Numbered from the stretch's first letter, positions 35,063 through 47,936 are shown. The stretch is 64,000 nt of DNA from Athripsodes cinereus (GCA_947579605.1 OX388313.1:26353214-26417213); one strand, 5' to 3'. Notes: generated by a model from the letters alone, not told the origin. A program made the numbers and translations.

Positions 35063-35751
35063 AAACCACTACCTATCTTATATCAACAATTTTAGAAAGC
35101 TGGTTAGTTGTCATCTTTTGTATATAAATAAAGGAGCTGTTATTTTGGCATCCTCAATTTTTGACAAGTGCACGACAATCGCCTTCAACGATGGGGACAC
35201 GTTTCTGACAGGAGTTTTGAAGTGCAAAATGTAGTTCCAATTTTCCGAATATTCTAAGAGTAAAACGACTCACATTGATGAGTACTTTGGTCAGGCAATT
35301 TTTCTGAATGAGCTCGGGGTTCACCTTAAGGGTTTCGCCCGACAAAACATGTTATGGGTCAAAGAAAAAAAAGATAGGTATAGAAAGATATGTGCTACAA
35401 GTATGTGCATCACTAACATCTTGTCTTCAACTTACTTTATACTTTATAGTATACAATATACATACGAAGTATAGCAGATAATAATATTCTCCTTAGCTTT
35501 TTAGCGAGACACAATACAATAATGAGAACATCTGATAATGTAATTTACTTTGCCAGACTTTACTTTGAAAACACTGTTGTAGATATGTAATGTATCCGAG
35601 TAGGTATAATGATAATATGCGATGCAAAGATATTTCAGATATTTCTATATTAGGTATTTAGACAATTAGTCATCTCATGTAATATAGGTTCGCAGAACCT
35701 ATGAAATATAAACAGAACTAATCTAATTAAAAATGTACTAATACATCTACA
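35063..35751. other. noncoding stretch
   Basis: No gene recognised. The 63-codon minus frame at 35,154-35,345 shows no domain. Confidence 0.4.
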
Positions 35752-35910
35752 CTATACCATCACGGCATACTCCACAAGTGGGGTACTAGTAGACCAGCTG
35801 TACGATATAAACATGTAAGATGTCCTCACCGTGCCATGAAAAAAATAAGACATTAATGACGCGTGGAAAACTTTATCTCTGAATGAAAACTTAATCGCGA
35901 CATGATGCTA
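35752..35910 (-). repeat. R240 repeat, 3' half and centre
   Basis: ACTATACCATCACGGCATAC, TCCACAAGTGGGGTACTAGT, then CCTCACCGTGCCATG. The centre is degraded. Confidence 0.65.
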
Positions 35911-37310
35911 AAAGAAAGCTAAAACAATCAGGAAATATAGATACTATATACTGTATTATAATAAAAGCTCATGTATCAAAAATGTTTCCAATATATCCAA
36001 GATATATTATGTATGTAAAATCCTATTAAATTCTCGTTGTAAACGATTTTTATTATTGATAAACTCAATGATTTAGTTTATTTTTGTATGGCATACAACA
36101 TCAATAATGAATGGAATATTTATACTTACCTTGTATTGTGAATGAGACGTACTATAATACCATAGTTTACCATTCCACTCTGGACTTACCTGTAAAGAAA
36201 GAAAGAAAAAGAATCAAAACTCTGTACATCGATTACAAAATATTAAAACAAGGCTCAGTTTTTATCAGTATTAGAAAGCTACAAAGAAATTAATCAAAAT
36301 TATCTTTACGAAGTTTCTTCATAGCCCCTGAATTATTTTTAAAAAGACATGTCTTCACTTACGTTATGTAAATTTAAAAACAAATAGTGTAATAACTGAA
36401 TTTAGAAACTTCCAGCATACTTCCTCTCTAAACACAAGTTTCTCCTTATTGGAGAGGTATTATATGTAACTTTATATTAAGTAGCATCAAGTTTATATGT
36501 AGATATATATACATAAGTATTTAGATAAATATTTTGTGATAAAAATGTTATTAATATTAAAAAAAAACATAACTTCGTGTCTGCAAAAAAAATTACCAAT
36601 TCGGATAATGACTCCAGAAAGGATAAATTTTCAGAAGTTTAATACAGTATCTGTAAAAGAAGTAGGTAGGTATGCTTTGTAATAAATTTGATTGCATGAA
36701 ATAAACAAATTTTATACAAGTAGGTTATAATTATTGAAACACAAATATATAAACAAAAATGTGATGTGCAAGAAGAATAAAATAAATAAATAGTATTTAG
36801 ATAATAAACTCATATCTCATTGGTTCTGAGACATTTGTACGTAATAACTGTTTGATATAAAAAACATTGTTATTAGCCGGACTACCGATTAATGAGATAT
36901 TATTATTAATTGATGATATCGAAAATCGTTGAACTAGATAGGCACTCAAACGGCACTATAAATAAAGCAGTTGATATAATCTACATATTGTTATCTTATA
37001 ATATTTCTTACTGATAAGCTATAGATAATAGTACGGTAATCGAGACTGTGTATTGAAATTACGTATTGATGACTCTTCAAAGTACAGAACTGCAATTAAA
37101 ACAAAACGTGAGTATTGATTTCAGATCCCAATTTTTGGAGTTGATACTATAATAGAAAGCTGAGAATCGTACACTTTTAATCTTGCAAATATTTTCTACC
37201 ATCGCATCGTCGTCTCAATAACTTCAATGTTCCTCATGAATGCTGTCTCGAGTAAGTCTATTCTAAATATTTAACACAAACTAGCTTATAGAATCTACAA
37301 CTACTACTAC
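35911..37310. other. noncoding stretch with a LINE-I tail fragment
   Basis: AT-rich with no gene. At 36,757-36,797 the plus strand reads GTGATGTGCAAGAAGAATAA then AAT repeats, matching the tail of LINE-I at 14,935-14,985. Confidence 0.45.
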
Positions 37311-37405
37311 TATACCATCACGGCATATCCCACAAGTGGGGTAGCCAGCAGATCAGCTGCACGTAAGAAACATGCAAACTGTCCTCTTCGTGCCAATATA
37401 AATCT
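37311..37405 (-). repeat. R240 repeat, well-preserved 3' half
   Basis: CTATACCATCACGGCATATC, CCACAAGTGGGGTAGCCAGC, AGATCAGCTGCACGTAAGAA, ACTGTCCTCTTCGTGCCAAT: nearly the exact complement of the 14,545 copy. Confidence 0.75.
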
Positions 37406-39327
37406 TGTTTAAACAATCGTGCTTATAGAATCTTATCTAAAATTATCATACCTGTACATAATCAATACATACATTCTTATTTATTTTTATTTGTTAACTC
37501 TTTCAAGGAACAAACAATCATTGAAGTAAATATTCTTAACCTAGAGTATGCTTTTGATCACCTTCTATTTAGTTTTACCATTCTGTCCTCGTTTATTATT
37601 TCTCAAACCAATGAATCTTGCTCACACTCGTTCTGAATATTGCACCAACTTTCATTCAACATTTTCCCATCCGTATAAGAACGTTTCGTTTTTTTTTTAA
37701 TTTCTAAGGCCTTCCTGCTTTCTGATTCTGCTTTACTATCAAATCTTCTTTAATCATAATTATCATAGTAAATACGCAAGCGTTTTTCTAATATGAGGTG
37801 TTCAATAAATTCCAGCAACTTAGGTATTCAGTGAATAGTCAGTCGCTTGATAACTAACTATGTAGTATTATTTTCGCTTGTCAGCAAAATATTTTGTACG
37901 AGTAATACGTGCAGTATGAACTCTCCATGCGCGCCTAAAGTGATGAGAATGATGCTTTTTACGAGTTCACAATAATAAAACGTCAAATCAAGGTTTTAAG
38001 ACACGGGTTTATAAACTTTGTGAGACATCTACACGATTGCAAAGTTCTTTAATTTATTTGAAGACGCTTCACTAATTGGCAACTTTTTATTAAACAATTG
38101 GCATATTATTATTTTTGCAGAATGCTTGTAAAAACATTTCATTTGATAAATCATCTTATCACTCGTAAACGAGTGGATGGCCTTTAAATATAGAATAGAA
38201 TAGAATAGAAATCATCATCTAGTTCGAAATGCCTGAAATATAGGAACCATCAAATCATATCACGATTCAATATACTTTGTCGTTTTTATATACTCATTTA
38301 GATAAGTATATATTTTCGTGAAAGAAACACAATGATTTTCGATGATTTCCTTTCAAAATCAAAATAATATTTCAGTCAACAATTGCATTCAGATCATTGT
38401 GAAAATTTAACATATTGAAAATAATTATAATTTACTCAATATTGATAAGACACTTCCAAAATAGCTTGTCGTAAAAAATGATTTTATTTATGATAAAATT
38501 CACTTTTGCTTAATCAATATTTGTACACATTAATTTCAACTTCGTAGTAGGTAGTTTGCCTCTCCTCTAAAATAATATATTATTTTCACGATACAAATAA
38601 TATATCTAACTTACACATGAGTGTGAGATGTCTTGTTAATGATATTCTGGATAGATTTTTCATTGGTCTAAGATATTATTACTATAGTGTTATATAAATT
38701 AATATAATACAATAATAATGTTGGAGCAGAATAGATATTGCAAAAATAACATAGGCATAGCACATAAAAGCTGTGGCTTTAGATAGATAATAATATAATG
38801 TCCATGTAATAAAATTCAAATCATAAACATTTACAATATGAAGACTGTTTTCAATGTGTGAGAATTATCTGTATATTATGTATGATTATAGTGCTGCGTT
38901 TATCACATCAAATGGGACGAGAAAACGACGTACAAAGATTTACAACATGAATCTTGATCAAGGGATTTCTCTTTTGTAGATCAAATACTAAAGCAATAAT
39001 ATAAGGAATCAAAATCGAACAAAAATACTTTTGGATACATTTCAACACTATAAATGTGTAGATATAATACAAATAATAATGACAGAAACCCTGGAATTGT
39101 CAGACGATCAAGAAATAAACATGTCCTAAAGGATGACTAATCCTGGAAAGATGTAAGTACATAAGTACCTGTATTCGTTTCTGTACTAAATATTTTCCAG
39201 TGAGTTAGAGTAAGTTTACTTGTTTTGCTCCAGAAAATATCTTTGCCAATTTCTGCAACTACCGCGTTGAAGATGGGTAGGTAGGTACACACATAAATCT
39301 TCACAATTTCTATTTGTAATGCCAATT
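37406..39327. other. noncoding stretch
   Basis: AT-rich. At about 38,150-38,212 the pattern CTCGTAAACGAGTGGATGG followed by (ATAGA)n resembles a LINE 3' tail but is short. No gene recognised. Confidence 0.4.
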
Positions 39328-39548
39328 CAGCATATACCGCAAGTGGAGAAACCAGTTTACTGTATGATAATAAACATATAACATATTCCCTTCTTGCTAA
39401 TAAAAAATAAGGATGGCTGGCATATCTCATCGCTGAACTGAAGGTTATTAAATATCTTTTTGGTATGTTTTATGGATACTTGATACTCGAAAACTTATGA
39501 AAAAGACTGTAACACATCATATTATTTGCCAAGATCCCCACGGAACAT
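39328..39548 (-). repeat. R240 repeat, near full-length diverged copy
   Basis: AGCATATACCGCAAGTGGAG (3' end), ATGGCTGGCATATCTCATCG, CTGAACTGAAGG, CTCGAAAACTTATGAAAAAG and GCCAAGATCCCCACGGAAC (5' end), all on the minus strand. Confidence 0.65.
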
Positions 39549-40432
39549 TTCATTTTGTTTCAAGTGACCAAATTTGATAACGAATAGAATAAACATTTTG
39601 ACTTAAAAACAATTGACAAATAACCTAAATTTTAGTTAAAAAATAAGTTGATATCTACGTCCATTCCAACTGTAAATATATGAAGAGTGTTGGTAGGATC
39701 ACTAGGAGGCAGATTAATCACAATTTTCCGTATAATATAGGTACATAGCTGAACTGACATAAAAGTGTTGAGATGTTTTTTTGAATACTAGGACAGGATT
39801 GCATATAGTCTAAATTGATAGTCAACGTCTGGGAAGCACGAGAAATGATGTTTTCTAGGTGGTTGATAGTCGAAAGGTAAAACGTTATGATGGTTTATAT
39901 GCATATAATGAACGTATGGTATATATGCATAATAATGAACTGTTGTTTTGAAATAATATCTGCAATCGGAACATAAAATTAAAAACAAAACATAATAATG
40001 GTTTGATCATAATATTATTTTTAATATAATATTAGGAATAAATATTAAACCAGGTAATTATTCATTTATCTTAGGTTTTCAAATTACACGTTACAGATTT
40101 TGTACCTCTACCTAATCTTAGGATGCAGATCACAATATGGCGTGGGAGGGTTTGGGGTCTCGTGATTGCTTTTTAATAACAATCAATATCCCAGAATGTG
40201 CATCGATGAGGGTTCTGTCTTTTTTCTTTGGTATAATTATTCAAAATATTACATATTCTGAATCATAAAAATACGTCGAGCTTTCGTTAAATTTATCGGC
40301 GATGTTACGCACTTAACAAGTTCATTATTCAAAATCTCTGAACCTTATGACATATTTTTATATTATTTATGTTCTCAACATTGTATGACAAGCTTTAGAG
40401 TTAACATTAAAATATTGAATTAATTTTTTGCG

Positions 40433-40612
40433 AGTCTATAAAAGGCAGGTGTTCGAATAAATAAAGACATTTCTTCTTCTTCTCTAAGTGTCCTATCGGG
40501 TCCCCCCGACGTTGACGACGACTTGGGAGAAATCCTTCCTGTTCCGGACAGCACGAAAAGACATTTAACATCTTAAATTCTGCATTGAGGTTTGCCATCC
40601 ATTTGCTACACA
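40433..40612 (+). repeat. R240 5' and central part, split by an RTE-E insertion
   Basis: GAGTCTATAAAAGGCAGGTG, TTCGAATAAATAAAGACATT, then after an 84-bp insertion TTTAACATCTTAAATTCTGC and GAGGTTTGCCATCCAT. The insertion is listed separately. Confidence 0.7.
40473..40556 (-). mobile_element. RTE-E 3' end, 84-bp insertion with 10-bp target-site duplication
   Basis: The sequence AAAGACATTT occurs at 40,463-40,472 and 40,557-40,566. The piece between them reads on the minus strand as FRAVRNRKDFSQVVVNVGGD in one frame and ends in (GAA)n. It matches the coding end of the RTE-E copy at 58,870-59,055 (LFRAVQDREVVAKVIANVRG). Confidence 0.75.
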
Positions 40613-40635
40613 TTAAATTATTTACCTTAATTATA

Positions 40636-40765
40636 ACAGTATTTCACGCAAGTGGAGAACCCAGCGCACTGTGTGTGTCATACACATAATATGCAAGTCG
40701 TAGGTATAATCAGTTTCATGAAAATAAAACATCAAATGGTTGAAATATCTCATAGAAAAATTGAA
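40636..40765 (-). repeat. R240 repeat, diverged 3' half
   Basis: TTTCACGCAAGTGGAGAACC, CACATAATATGCAAGTCG, GGTTGAAATATCTCATAGAA. It lies tail-to-tail with the preceding copy. Confidence 0.45.
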
Positions 40766-42756
40766 AATGTTACATGACTTATACGAAAGTATACGAATAC
40801 CAGTAGATAAAAAAAACACTGTTTTCTTTAACTCAAAAATTAAATCAAATGTAATTGAATTAAATTATAAAATAAAATAAGAAGACGTTTTTTGTTTTAC
40901 TCCTTTTTATCAATGTGTAAAAATAAACTTTTAAAGTGTTAACACAAATATATACATGAATGTCCTTTTACAGGACAATCGTGTTCTGAATTTGGCTTTA
41001 TTTTATCGTTAATAATCGATTCGTTAATAAAGAATTCAAATTCATAAAAGAAATCATTTGAGTATAAAAAAAGTTTGTATGATATTAAAATACACTTTTA
41101 ATAAAACACCTAATGGGCGTGAATATATATGAGTACGAAGTGTCAACTAATATTACATGCAAATTCTTGTACTTGCATATGTTTTGTTGTCAAGTATTCC
41201 CTTTAGAGTTGCGAGTGTCTTAATAAAAATGTAAAAAGGATGTTTGAATTCCAACACCATCCACTGCCAGTTATTGTTAATCGACTGATGCTGCAAGAAA
41301 ATTATGCCACTCCTTAATAATTTATATTCGAAATATACAAAGTTATAATGTTGCAAACCGAATAAATTAAAACGTTTTTGTACAACAAAACCTAAAATAC
41401 GACCAAAAAGTCTTTTCAAAACATCAAAAGATTAATGGGAATATGTAAATATGAGAGAGAAAAAAAGGAAACAAAATCATACCCTCGAGTAAGAAATGCT
41501 AAATGATTCATACTGTAGTAGGTTATTTATTACTCATTGTGGCGAAGATATTTTTATATAAAACCAAAAAAAAAGAAAGCAAAATAACACGCATATACTC
41601 TGAAGTAGTAGAATATTGTGGAATGCGAAAGATCTCGAGTGTCGCTAAAGAAAACCAGAGATGGTCCATTTATTCTACATTTTATAGTGGTCCGATAATG
41701 TGAACAAAGTTATGATGTCGTGGAAAAAATAGAACAATAAAAAACAAATGCAGAGAAGGAAGTGGAGCTCAATTGTTTTGCGGTCAGAGGCCCTATTATC
41801 TAATCCTTTAAAAACCCGTAGAGGTTCCCGTCTCTTTCTAATAATTTTAAAATTTAACGAGTTAGACAAAGATAGAGCAAATAACTAAAGTGGAATAAAA
41901 ATAACATCACTACATGGCGAAGGATAATATTACATCACAAAAAACTATAAAAAGGAAATAAAAATAAAGGACGCTAATAAAAAAGAACGAAGGGTAGGAG
42001 GATTAGGTTTTTGAAGCCGTCAGATCGACGATGGAATTTTTATAAAGTGGATTATGCTTCGGGGTTTAAAATCAACGTTATAAAAACAGACATCAAAATT
42101 TAGTTTAGGAGGGTGGAAATAAAAAAAAACTTTATAAAATAAGCCTCTAAATATGGAATATTACACATATACATAAATACGCATATTCCGTATTATATAT
42201 GTAAAGGCTTAAATCACAGAATGTTGAAGTTTATAGCTCGCCTTATTAAATTCTATAGGGTAATATGGTTTCTAGATTTTAATACCTGGGTCATTGTTAC
42301 TTTAGATAACAACTCTTTGATATTCCATCCCTTTTTGAACCAAATTCCAATAGAGCATATTAACATGATAATAATACGATTTCAGTTATAATACTTCATG
42401 AAAAATGGCATTGTAAGAAATTAATTAGATACGATGCTGTGAATTCGGCAGTGGCATCATATGAGCAATAAATTTAAAAAAAAATATCATGATGTCCTCT
42501 CTGCGCCAATACTATTATTATAGAAATCAGTGATGTCAAATATCAATAATAGGTTTGCTGATATGTCAAATGTTTGTATTCAAAAGACACTCTTTTTCTT
42601 CTTCATAAGAGACCTTGGGTCCACCTCTTTTGTCTCAGACTTGCTAAATCCACTTACTTCTTTCGATTTTTTTCTTTTATCTGTTGATCTTGGACCCTTA
42701 TTTTTAAAAATTACATTATTTTAACACGATGCGATGTTTTTCATTTTATTTATTCA
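40766..42756. other. noncoding stretch
   Basis: AT-rich, no gene recognised. A small R240-like piece (GTCCTCTCTGCGCCAATACT) occurs at about 42,493-42,512 on the minus strand. Confidence 0.4.
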
Positions 42757-42893
42757 TACCATCGCGACAGTTTCTTACAAGTAGGGTAGCCAGCAATTCA
42801 ACTGCATGCAACAAACATGTAAGCTCTCCTCTCCGTGCCAATAAAAATGAAGACGTTCAGAAATTCGGTGAACTGAAGATAAAAGATGTCTTA
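42757..42893 (-). repeat. R240 repeat, 3' half and centre
   Basis: CATACCATCGCGACAGTTTC, GTAGGGTAGCCAGCAATTCA, GTAAGCTCTCCTCTCCGTGC, GGTGAACTGAAGATAAAAGA. Confidence 0.65.
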
Positions 42894-43404
42894 AAAGCGA
42901 TTTAGGGAATTCATCTCATTATAATAGTAGAATTTAACTGAGATTGTATGTAAAATTAAATCAAATTGATACGTTTGCGATTTGCATCGACCTTGCAAGT
43001 TCAATTTGCCTAAGAATTTTCTAGACCAGCCGGTTCTTAGATAGTAGTTGTTAAAGGCACTTGTTGCAGCATGTTCATTTAATTATCGAGTAGGTACATA
43101 CTGCCTGTACCTACTGACAATAATAATTATCGCATTGTAGACACCGTCATCCATGCATGAGGAGTGATTTGCATGAATGAGATTTACATGAGATGAATAT
43201 AATACAATATATAGATACTTTAGGTATGAATCAATATTATTATGATTTATATGGGCAAGGCAATGTGGGTGATTCGGGATCGGATCATGCTAATCACATG
43301 GTAGCATTTTAATTATAATTATGCGTGTAACAGGGTACACGTATTGTTTATAAATATTGATTAGGCAAATTCTGTCGGCTTGTGAGAAGCGTTGTTTAAC
43401 ACCG

Positions 43405-43600
43405 ATACAAGTGTTTTGCATATGAGAAAAGACTAAGTCGTTGACATAGTTGAAAAGTCAGCTGACTTAATCATAACTGGGCAAGATAATAATATGATGC
43501 AAAAAAGTGGACGAATAAATTCTAGAATGCCAACCGATAAAAGTCAGAAGAAGTGTTGGAAGGTCTTAGATTAAAAACGATTGATGGTATAAGATACTAA
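43405..43600 (+). pseudogene. heavily degraded RTE-C remnant
   Basis: ATGAGAAAAGACTAAGTCGT and GAAGTGTTGGAAGGTCTTAG parallel the RTE-C coding end (RQKTKVVDVVEK and KRSVGRPQ) with several stops and frame changes. Confidence 0.35.
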
Positions 43601-43927
43601 AAAAAAAACGAGGCGGTAAGTCCAAGACAGAAAAGAGTAGAGATTCAAAGAGGACGTTTCTGCCCAAAGATAGACTCAAAGTGGCAGAAGAAGAAGAAAG
43701 TGAGGAAAGATATGGAAGATGTTTAGTAGCAATAATATGGAGGAGTTAGGTATAAAAGACACCCAAAACGACCATGCGGATAGTAATAATATAATAACTA
43801 GTCAATCTTTTTAAGATTCGCCGTTTTGTGGTAAAACCATTGCAAGGGCCCATTCAAGAATCATAAAATCTCCTAAACAAAGAACCATGATAAAGGATCA
43901 TGACGTGTAATAAAAAAAGTAGGGGGT

Positions 43928-44262
43928 TCAATCTATTTCGAAGAATCCACGAATAAAACTGCAACTTTTTAAAGTAATAGCATCTGTAACTTCACTAGTT
44001 ATTTTCTTTACTGGTTGTCCTTGGATGTTAAATGCTATTGTATTTTCTTTTATACAATAAACATTGCCCTTTATTTCATTATCATCATCGAAATAATAGA
44101 GCTGGTGTATTTTCATTGTTTTACGAAGAACAAGTAATAAAATACATATTATTATTATGTACCTTTGTAGGTACATCTGAGTGTGATCTTGACTGCACCG
44201 ATGAGGTCATTCATACAATACAAATGCCTCACTGTGTTGCCCTAAGAAACTGCACCCTTTAG
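43928..44262. other. overlapping opposed open frames, unidentified
   Basis: Minus strand: an 82-codon frame from the ATG at 44,176 with a hydrophobic start (IIIICILLLVL) and an ordinary-looking remainder (NIQGQPVKKITSEVTDAITL), ending at 43,928. Plus strand: a CTTTGTAG that could be a splice acceptor precedes a cysteine-containing frame (SECDLDCTDEVIHTIQMPHC, then VALRNCTL and a stop at 44,260-44,262). Neither matches a family I know. They cannot both be argued strongly, and either may be chance. Confidence 0.2.
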
Positions 44263-44888
44263 TGGCCTTTAGGACGATAATTATTGATGATATTAAAGCA
44301 AGCAGTATGAAATTGACAACGTTACCATTAAAGGAGGTGATACTAATTTGTTCTCGGAAATGAACAATCATTCTGATGCATCATATCGTTAATTAATTAT
44401 GTATTACGAATATAATGTCTATGTTTGTGGTGATTTGCACGAATGTATGTTGTTTTAGGTTGTTGATTACTGAGCTGATGATCAAACAATGTTTGTAGAC
44501 GAATTATGAAATAATATATAGTTTTTGAACTTGTCTATTTGGCTATTTTACGATGAATCAAATAAATTCCAGAGTAAATCAATGGTTTGGTAAATTACTT
44601 TTTTTCAAAGAACTTGTCGAATGTTAAGCCTTAACATCATTCTTTTCAGAAATAATCAGAGAACTTTAGAGACAATCTTTTATCCAGCGTTGAATCCAGC
44701 CCGCAGCCTCATTGTAAAATATTGACATATTTGCCTGATTGATTGATTTCTTGTTTTTATTTTTCAATCGTTTGAATCGACTCATTTATGTTGATTTGGT
44801 GTCTATTTTAAAAATACGGTGATCTGGTGATTTTTGGTATTTTTTTATTCTACTTTGGTATTTTTTTTATTCTACAAGTGAATCACAA

Positions 44889-45013
44889 TCCATTGGATTG
44901 GTCTGCAACGAGTTAGTATCTTCTTCTTCATTCCTCCCTATTTTCAGCTAGCCTCTTTAATGCTACGTATGTGCCACAGTTCATGTCCTTCTTCACTTGA
45001 TCCATACAGGTGA
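44889..45013 (-). mobile_element. RTE-A fragment, 3' end
   Basis: Plus-strand CAATCCATTGGATTGGTCTG, CAACGAGTT and CTTCACTTGATCCATA are the complement of the RTE-A C-terminus and stop region. Diverged and frame-broken. Confidence 0.65.
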
Positions 45014-45504
45014 TTGAAGTTATATTTAGGTCCAATTTAAGTTTATTGTTAAATTACACTGGAATCAAGATGAATTTGGTAAATCAAAAAAAAAAAGCTG
45101 AGCATTGCCAAGTATTTCATTTTATTATTAAATAATTAATTTATCGGTCATAATATTATTTTGTACAACATCAGTGTGGGCAATATCATTATTATAATAA
45201 TTCCTAATGATAAATTTACTTCAAGAGTCATTAAAATACAATTAATATGATCGACTGGTACTTGAACTTGTCATAACAATATTATATAAATAAATGTATT
45301 ATTACAATAATTCATACAGTACCTACCTAAAGTCGTGAAGATTACAAATGGTGTGGGTTTGACAAAGTTTTATATGACGGACAGATGCTGGAATAAAATG
45401 CCAACACATAAAATAATACGTACCTACCTAGTATAAGATGAGCAACAATTCAACAATTTTTGTCCACGACGAAAAAATAAAATATGTACATAACATTTTT
45501 CTCA
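45014..45504. other. noncoding stretch
   Basis: AT-rich, nothing recognised. Confidence 0.4.
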
Positions 45505-45632
45505 ATTATTAATTTAAAATAAAAGAAACTTTGTACATTCCACTAGAATAACTTTAATCAGTTAATACGTTTTCGGAACTACTTGTTCCATCATTTCAAA
45601 GTACAAAGTTTCTTTAATTTTAAATTAATAAT
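45505..45632. mobile_element. 128-bp inverted-repeat (MITE-like) element
   Basis: 32-bp arms at 45,505-45,536 and 45,601-45,632 are inverted copies with one mismatch (outer end ATTATTAATTTAAAA, inner end GAAACTTTGTAC). They enclose 64 bp without coding capacity. No convincing target-site duplication is visible. Confidence 0.6.
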
Positions 45633-46282
45633 AAATATGGAATTCCACAGTGTTAATCACGAAACATTCGAAAAATTATTTTTCTCAAGTTTTCTTAATT
45701 AAAATAAGGCATTTAAAACATACCATTTAATACAAAATGTTTACTAAATCAAAATAAATATTCATGTATTCAGAACTTGAACAAATTCTCTTTGTCGATA
45801 TTCTTCGGGTAAAAAGGACAATTTCTTTTTTAATGGGTAATACTGATTGTCTTCTGTTTAAAATAGTGCGGAAAAGATGTTCTTATAAATGAATCTTGTA
45901 GTGTAAAAATTAAAAACAATGTAGGTATTTTGGTATTTGACGAAGTTGTAATGCTTCAGGGCATACTAAAATAATACTTACGTTGTTATTAAAATAAAAA
46001 AGACAATAATATTCCGTTAGTACATATAGATACTTACTCGACATACTCACGCCATAAAATAATGAGGTTCTGTCATTATAGAAATATTAACAAACAGAAA
46101 ATGTATAAAATCTCCCTACAGTTGGATGAACTAGCATTATTTCACAAATACAATTTATCAATAATACTATATTTTCGTGGTCTTCAAAAGAGTATCGTTT
46201 GTTCATAGGTACAATCAGAAAGATAAAATGCAACGTTATCCGGATGTGTAAATTGACCCTTTTCTTTATTTTTTGTGAGCAC
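45633..46282. other. noncoding stretch
   Basis: AT-rich, nothing recognised. Confidence 0.4.
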
Positions 46283-46293
46283 GTGAGTTTCTA

Positions 46294-46455
46294 TTAAAAG
46301 CAGACCAGTGACCACCTGTATGCCCAAAATTGCCAGGGACCTGAAGGAGGCAGAGTTGTGCTCGGAGAATGCAAGGGACCGGAAAACATGGAAGATGAGG
46401 ACTAGGAGAGCCGACTCCAAGTAAATGGAATAAAGGCGAGGGTGAAGAAGAAGAT
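46294..46455 (+). mobile_element. RTE-F C-terminal coding end with 11-bp target-site duplication
   Basis: The direct repeat GTGAGTTTCTA occurs at 46,283-46,293 and 46,456-46,466. The insertion between them encodes MPKIARDLKEAELCSENARD, RKTWKMRTRRADSK and a stop, then ends in a (GAA)n tail. The 'A.DRxxWxxxxRxADS' ending is typical of RTE-type polyproteins. It is a very short 5'-truncated insertion. Confidence 0.8.
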
Positions 46456-46466
46456 GTGAGTTTCTA

Positions 46467-47449
46467 GTAATTAAAATGATCAAAAAGATTTTAAAGATTG
46501 ACAACAGTGTGCACATAATCGCAAAGAAGACTTCTAAATAGGATTATTTTTTTATCTTTGGATATCTACTCGTGTACATTTTGAACTCGCACATCACATT
46601 TTTGTCTATGCAATTTCATTAGGTTTGTCCCTTTTTCTCCTTTTATTTTAAATAGATGTTCAAATCTGCTTTTGACCCACATACACTCAATCCTCCCATT
46701 TAATATGTACCTTCTATGAATTTTGTTTTTATCTATGACATCACAGAGAATCACAACACAATCAGGTTTTTAAGAACTATTCCTTTACATAAGCCATAAT
46801 TTTCCGTTCTGACAACGTTATGTCTACAAAATTTCAGTTAATTTTTTATTTTACGATCAGACACACAAACAAGCATTGTCAAATGTAATGAAGATTATAA
46901 ATAATAAAGGTAACGACACAAATTATAATACTATTAAAGCGATTCAACACAAAAAAAATAATAATATTCCTCAAATACATAATTATAATAATTCGCGTAA
47001 GGTACCTATTTATTTATTTATTTATTTATTTGGGTACCTGTTACATACAACATACAATAGGTACTTAATAGGTACCTACCTGCATTATTAAAACGGTACA
47101 TTTTCCGTCTGAGTTTGATTTGAGGTGATCTCATCAGTGATGTCGTGTTACCAAAGTGTAACATGACATCTCTCTAATCACAAGTCAATTTTACAGAAAA
47201 ATGGATATCTATCCGGTATCGAGATTATTCGGCTTATCTAATTCAACTTTATTTTACAAACCGGCTGAAAATATCAAAAGGCGGGCTTATTGCATGTGCG
47301 ATTTCTTCAACTCAACCTAATTATCTAGTTAACGATAGAAATGATACGAAACGACAAATTAATTTTTAAATCTTTTTAAGCCCTTGCAGTTTCCATAACG
47401 GTAGCCGAAAATATTGTTATCTCATGACGAAGAGGGTGTATTTATCTGA
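46467..47449. other. noncoding stretch with TTTA microsatellite
   Basis: A (TTTA)n run lies at about 47,007-47,031, and TAGGTACCTACC-type motifs are frequent. No gene recognised. Confidence 0.4.
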
Positions 47450-47665
47450 AAGAGGGGGCGTGAGATAGCGCGGATGTCCAAGAACTACGACCACGTGGAT
47501 CAAATTCTCAAGGACGATCGCGTGTTGAATAAGAGGAATCGGCGTGCATGTATGAGAAACTGGATGAATGTAGAGGAAGCGAAAGAAGTATGTAAGGATA
47601 GATCAACATGGCGTTCCGTTCTCTTTGCTTACCCCATCTGGGAAACTGCGTGAGGGTATAGTAGG
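47450..47665 (+). mobile_element. RTE-D C-terminal fragment
   Basis: The frame reads NYDHVDQILKDDRVLNKRNR, RACMRNWMNVEEAKEVCKD and RSTWRSVLFAYPIWETA before the stop, closely matching the 32,481-32,720 copy. The DNA end is CTTACCCCATCTGGGAAACT then GCGTGAGGGTATAGTA, the same 3' signature as R240. Confidence 0.8.
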
Positions 47666-47936
47666 TACCTATAGTATATTTAGTAGTGGTTATATTCCAA
47701 TAAACTACTACTAAAACCTGAAACCCATCACTCCTAACCCCCCCCCCCTTTTTCCCCCTTTCTCTTTCCTTTTATTCATGTATGTATCTTTTTTTTCTCT
47801 CAGTCTCTCCCTTTTTATATATATGTGTGTATGTTTGTATACATGTTCACTTTGTGAATATTTTTTCTCTCTCTTTTTTTCCAAATTGCTTTAGATTGTT
47901 GATTTTATTTTATCATATGTTTTTTTTTAAGTTAAT
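47666..47936. other. noncoding, with a C-then-T homopolymer tract
   Basis: At about 47,737-47,765 a run of C is followed by a pyrimidine-rich tract (CCCCTTTTTCCCCCTTTCTC). It may be the 5' part of the LINE-H 3' region that follows. Confidence 0.35.
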
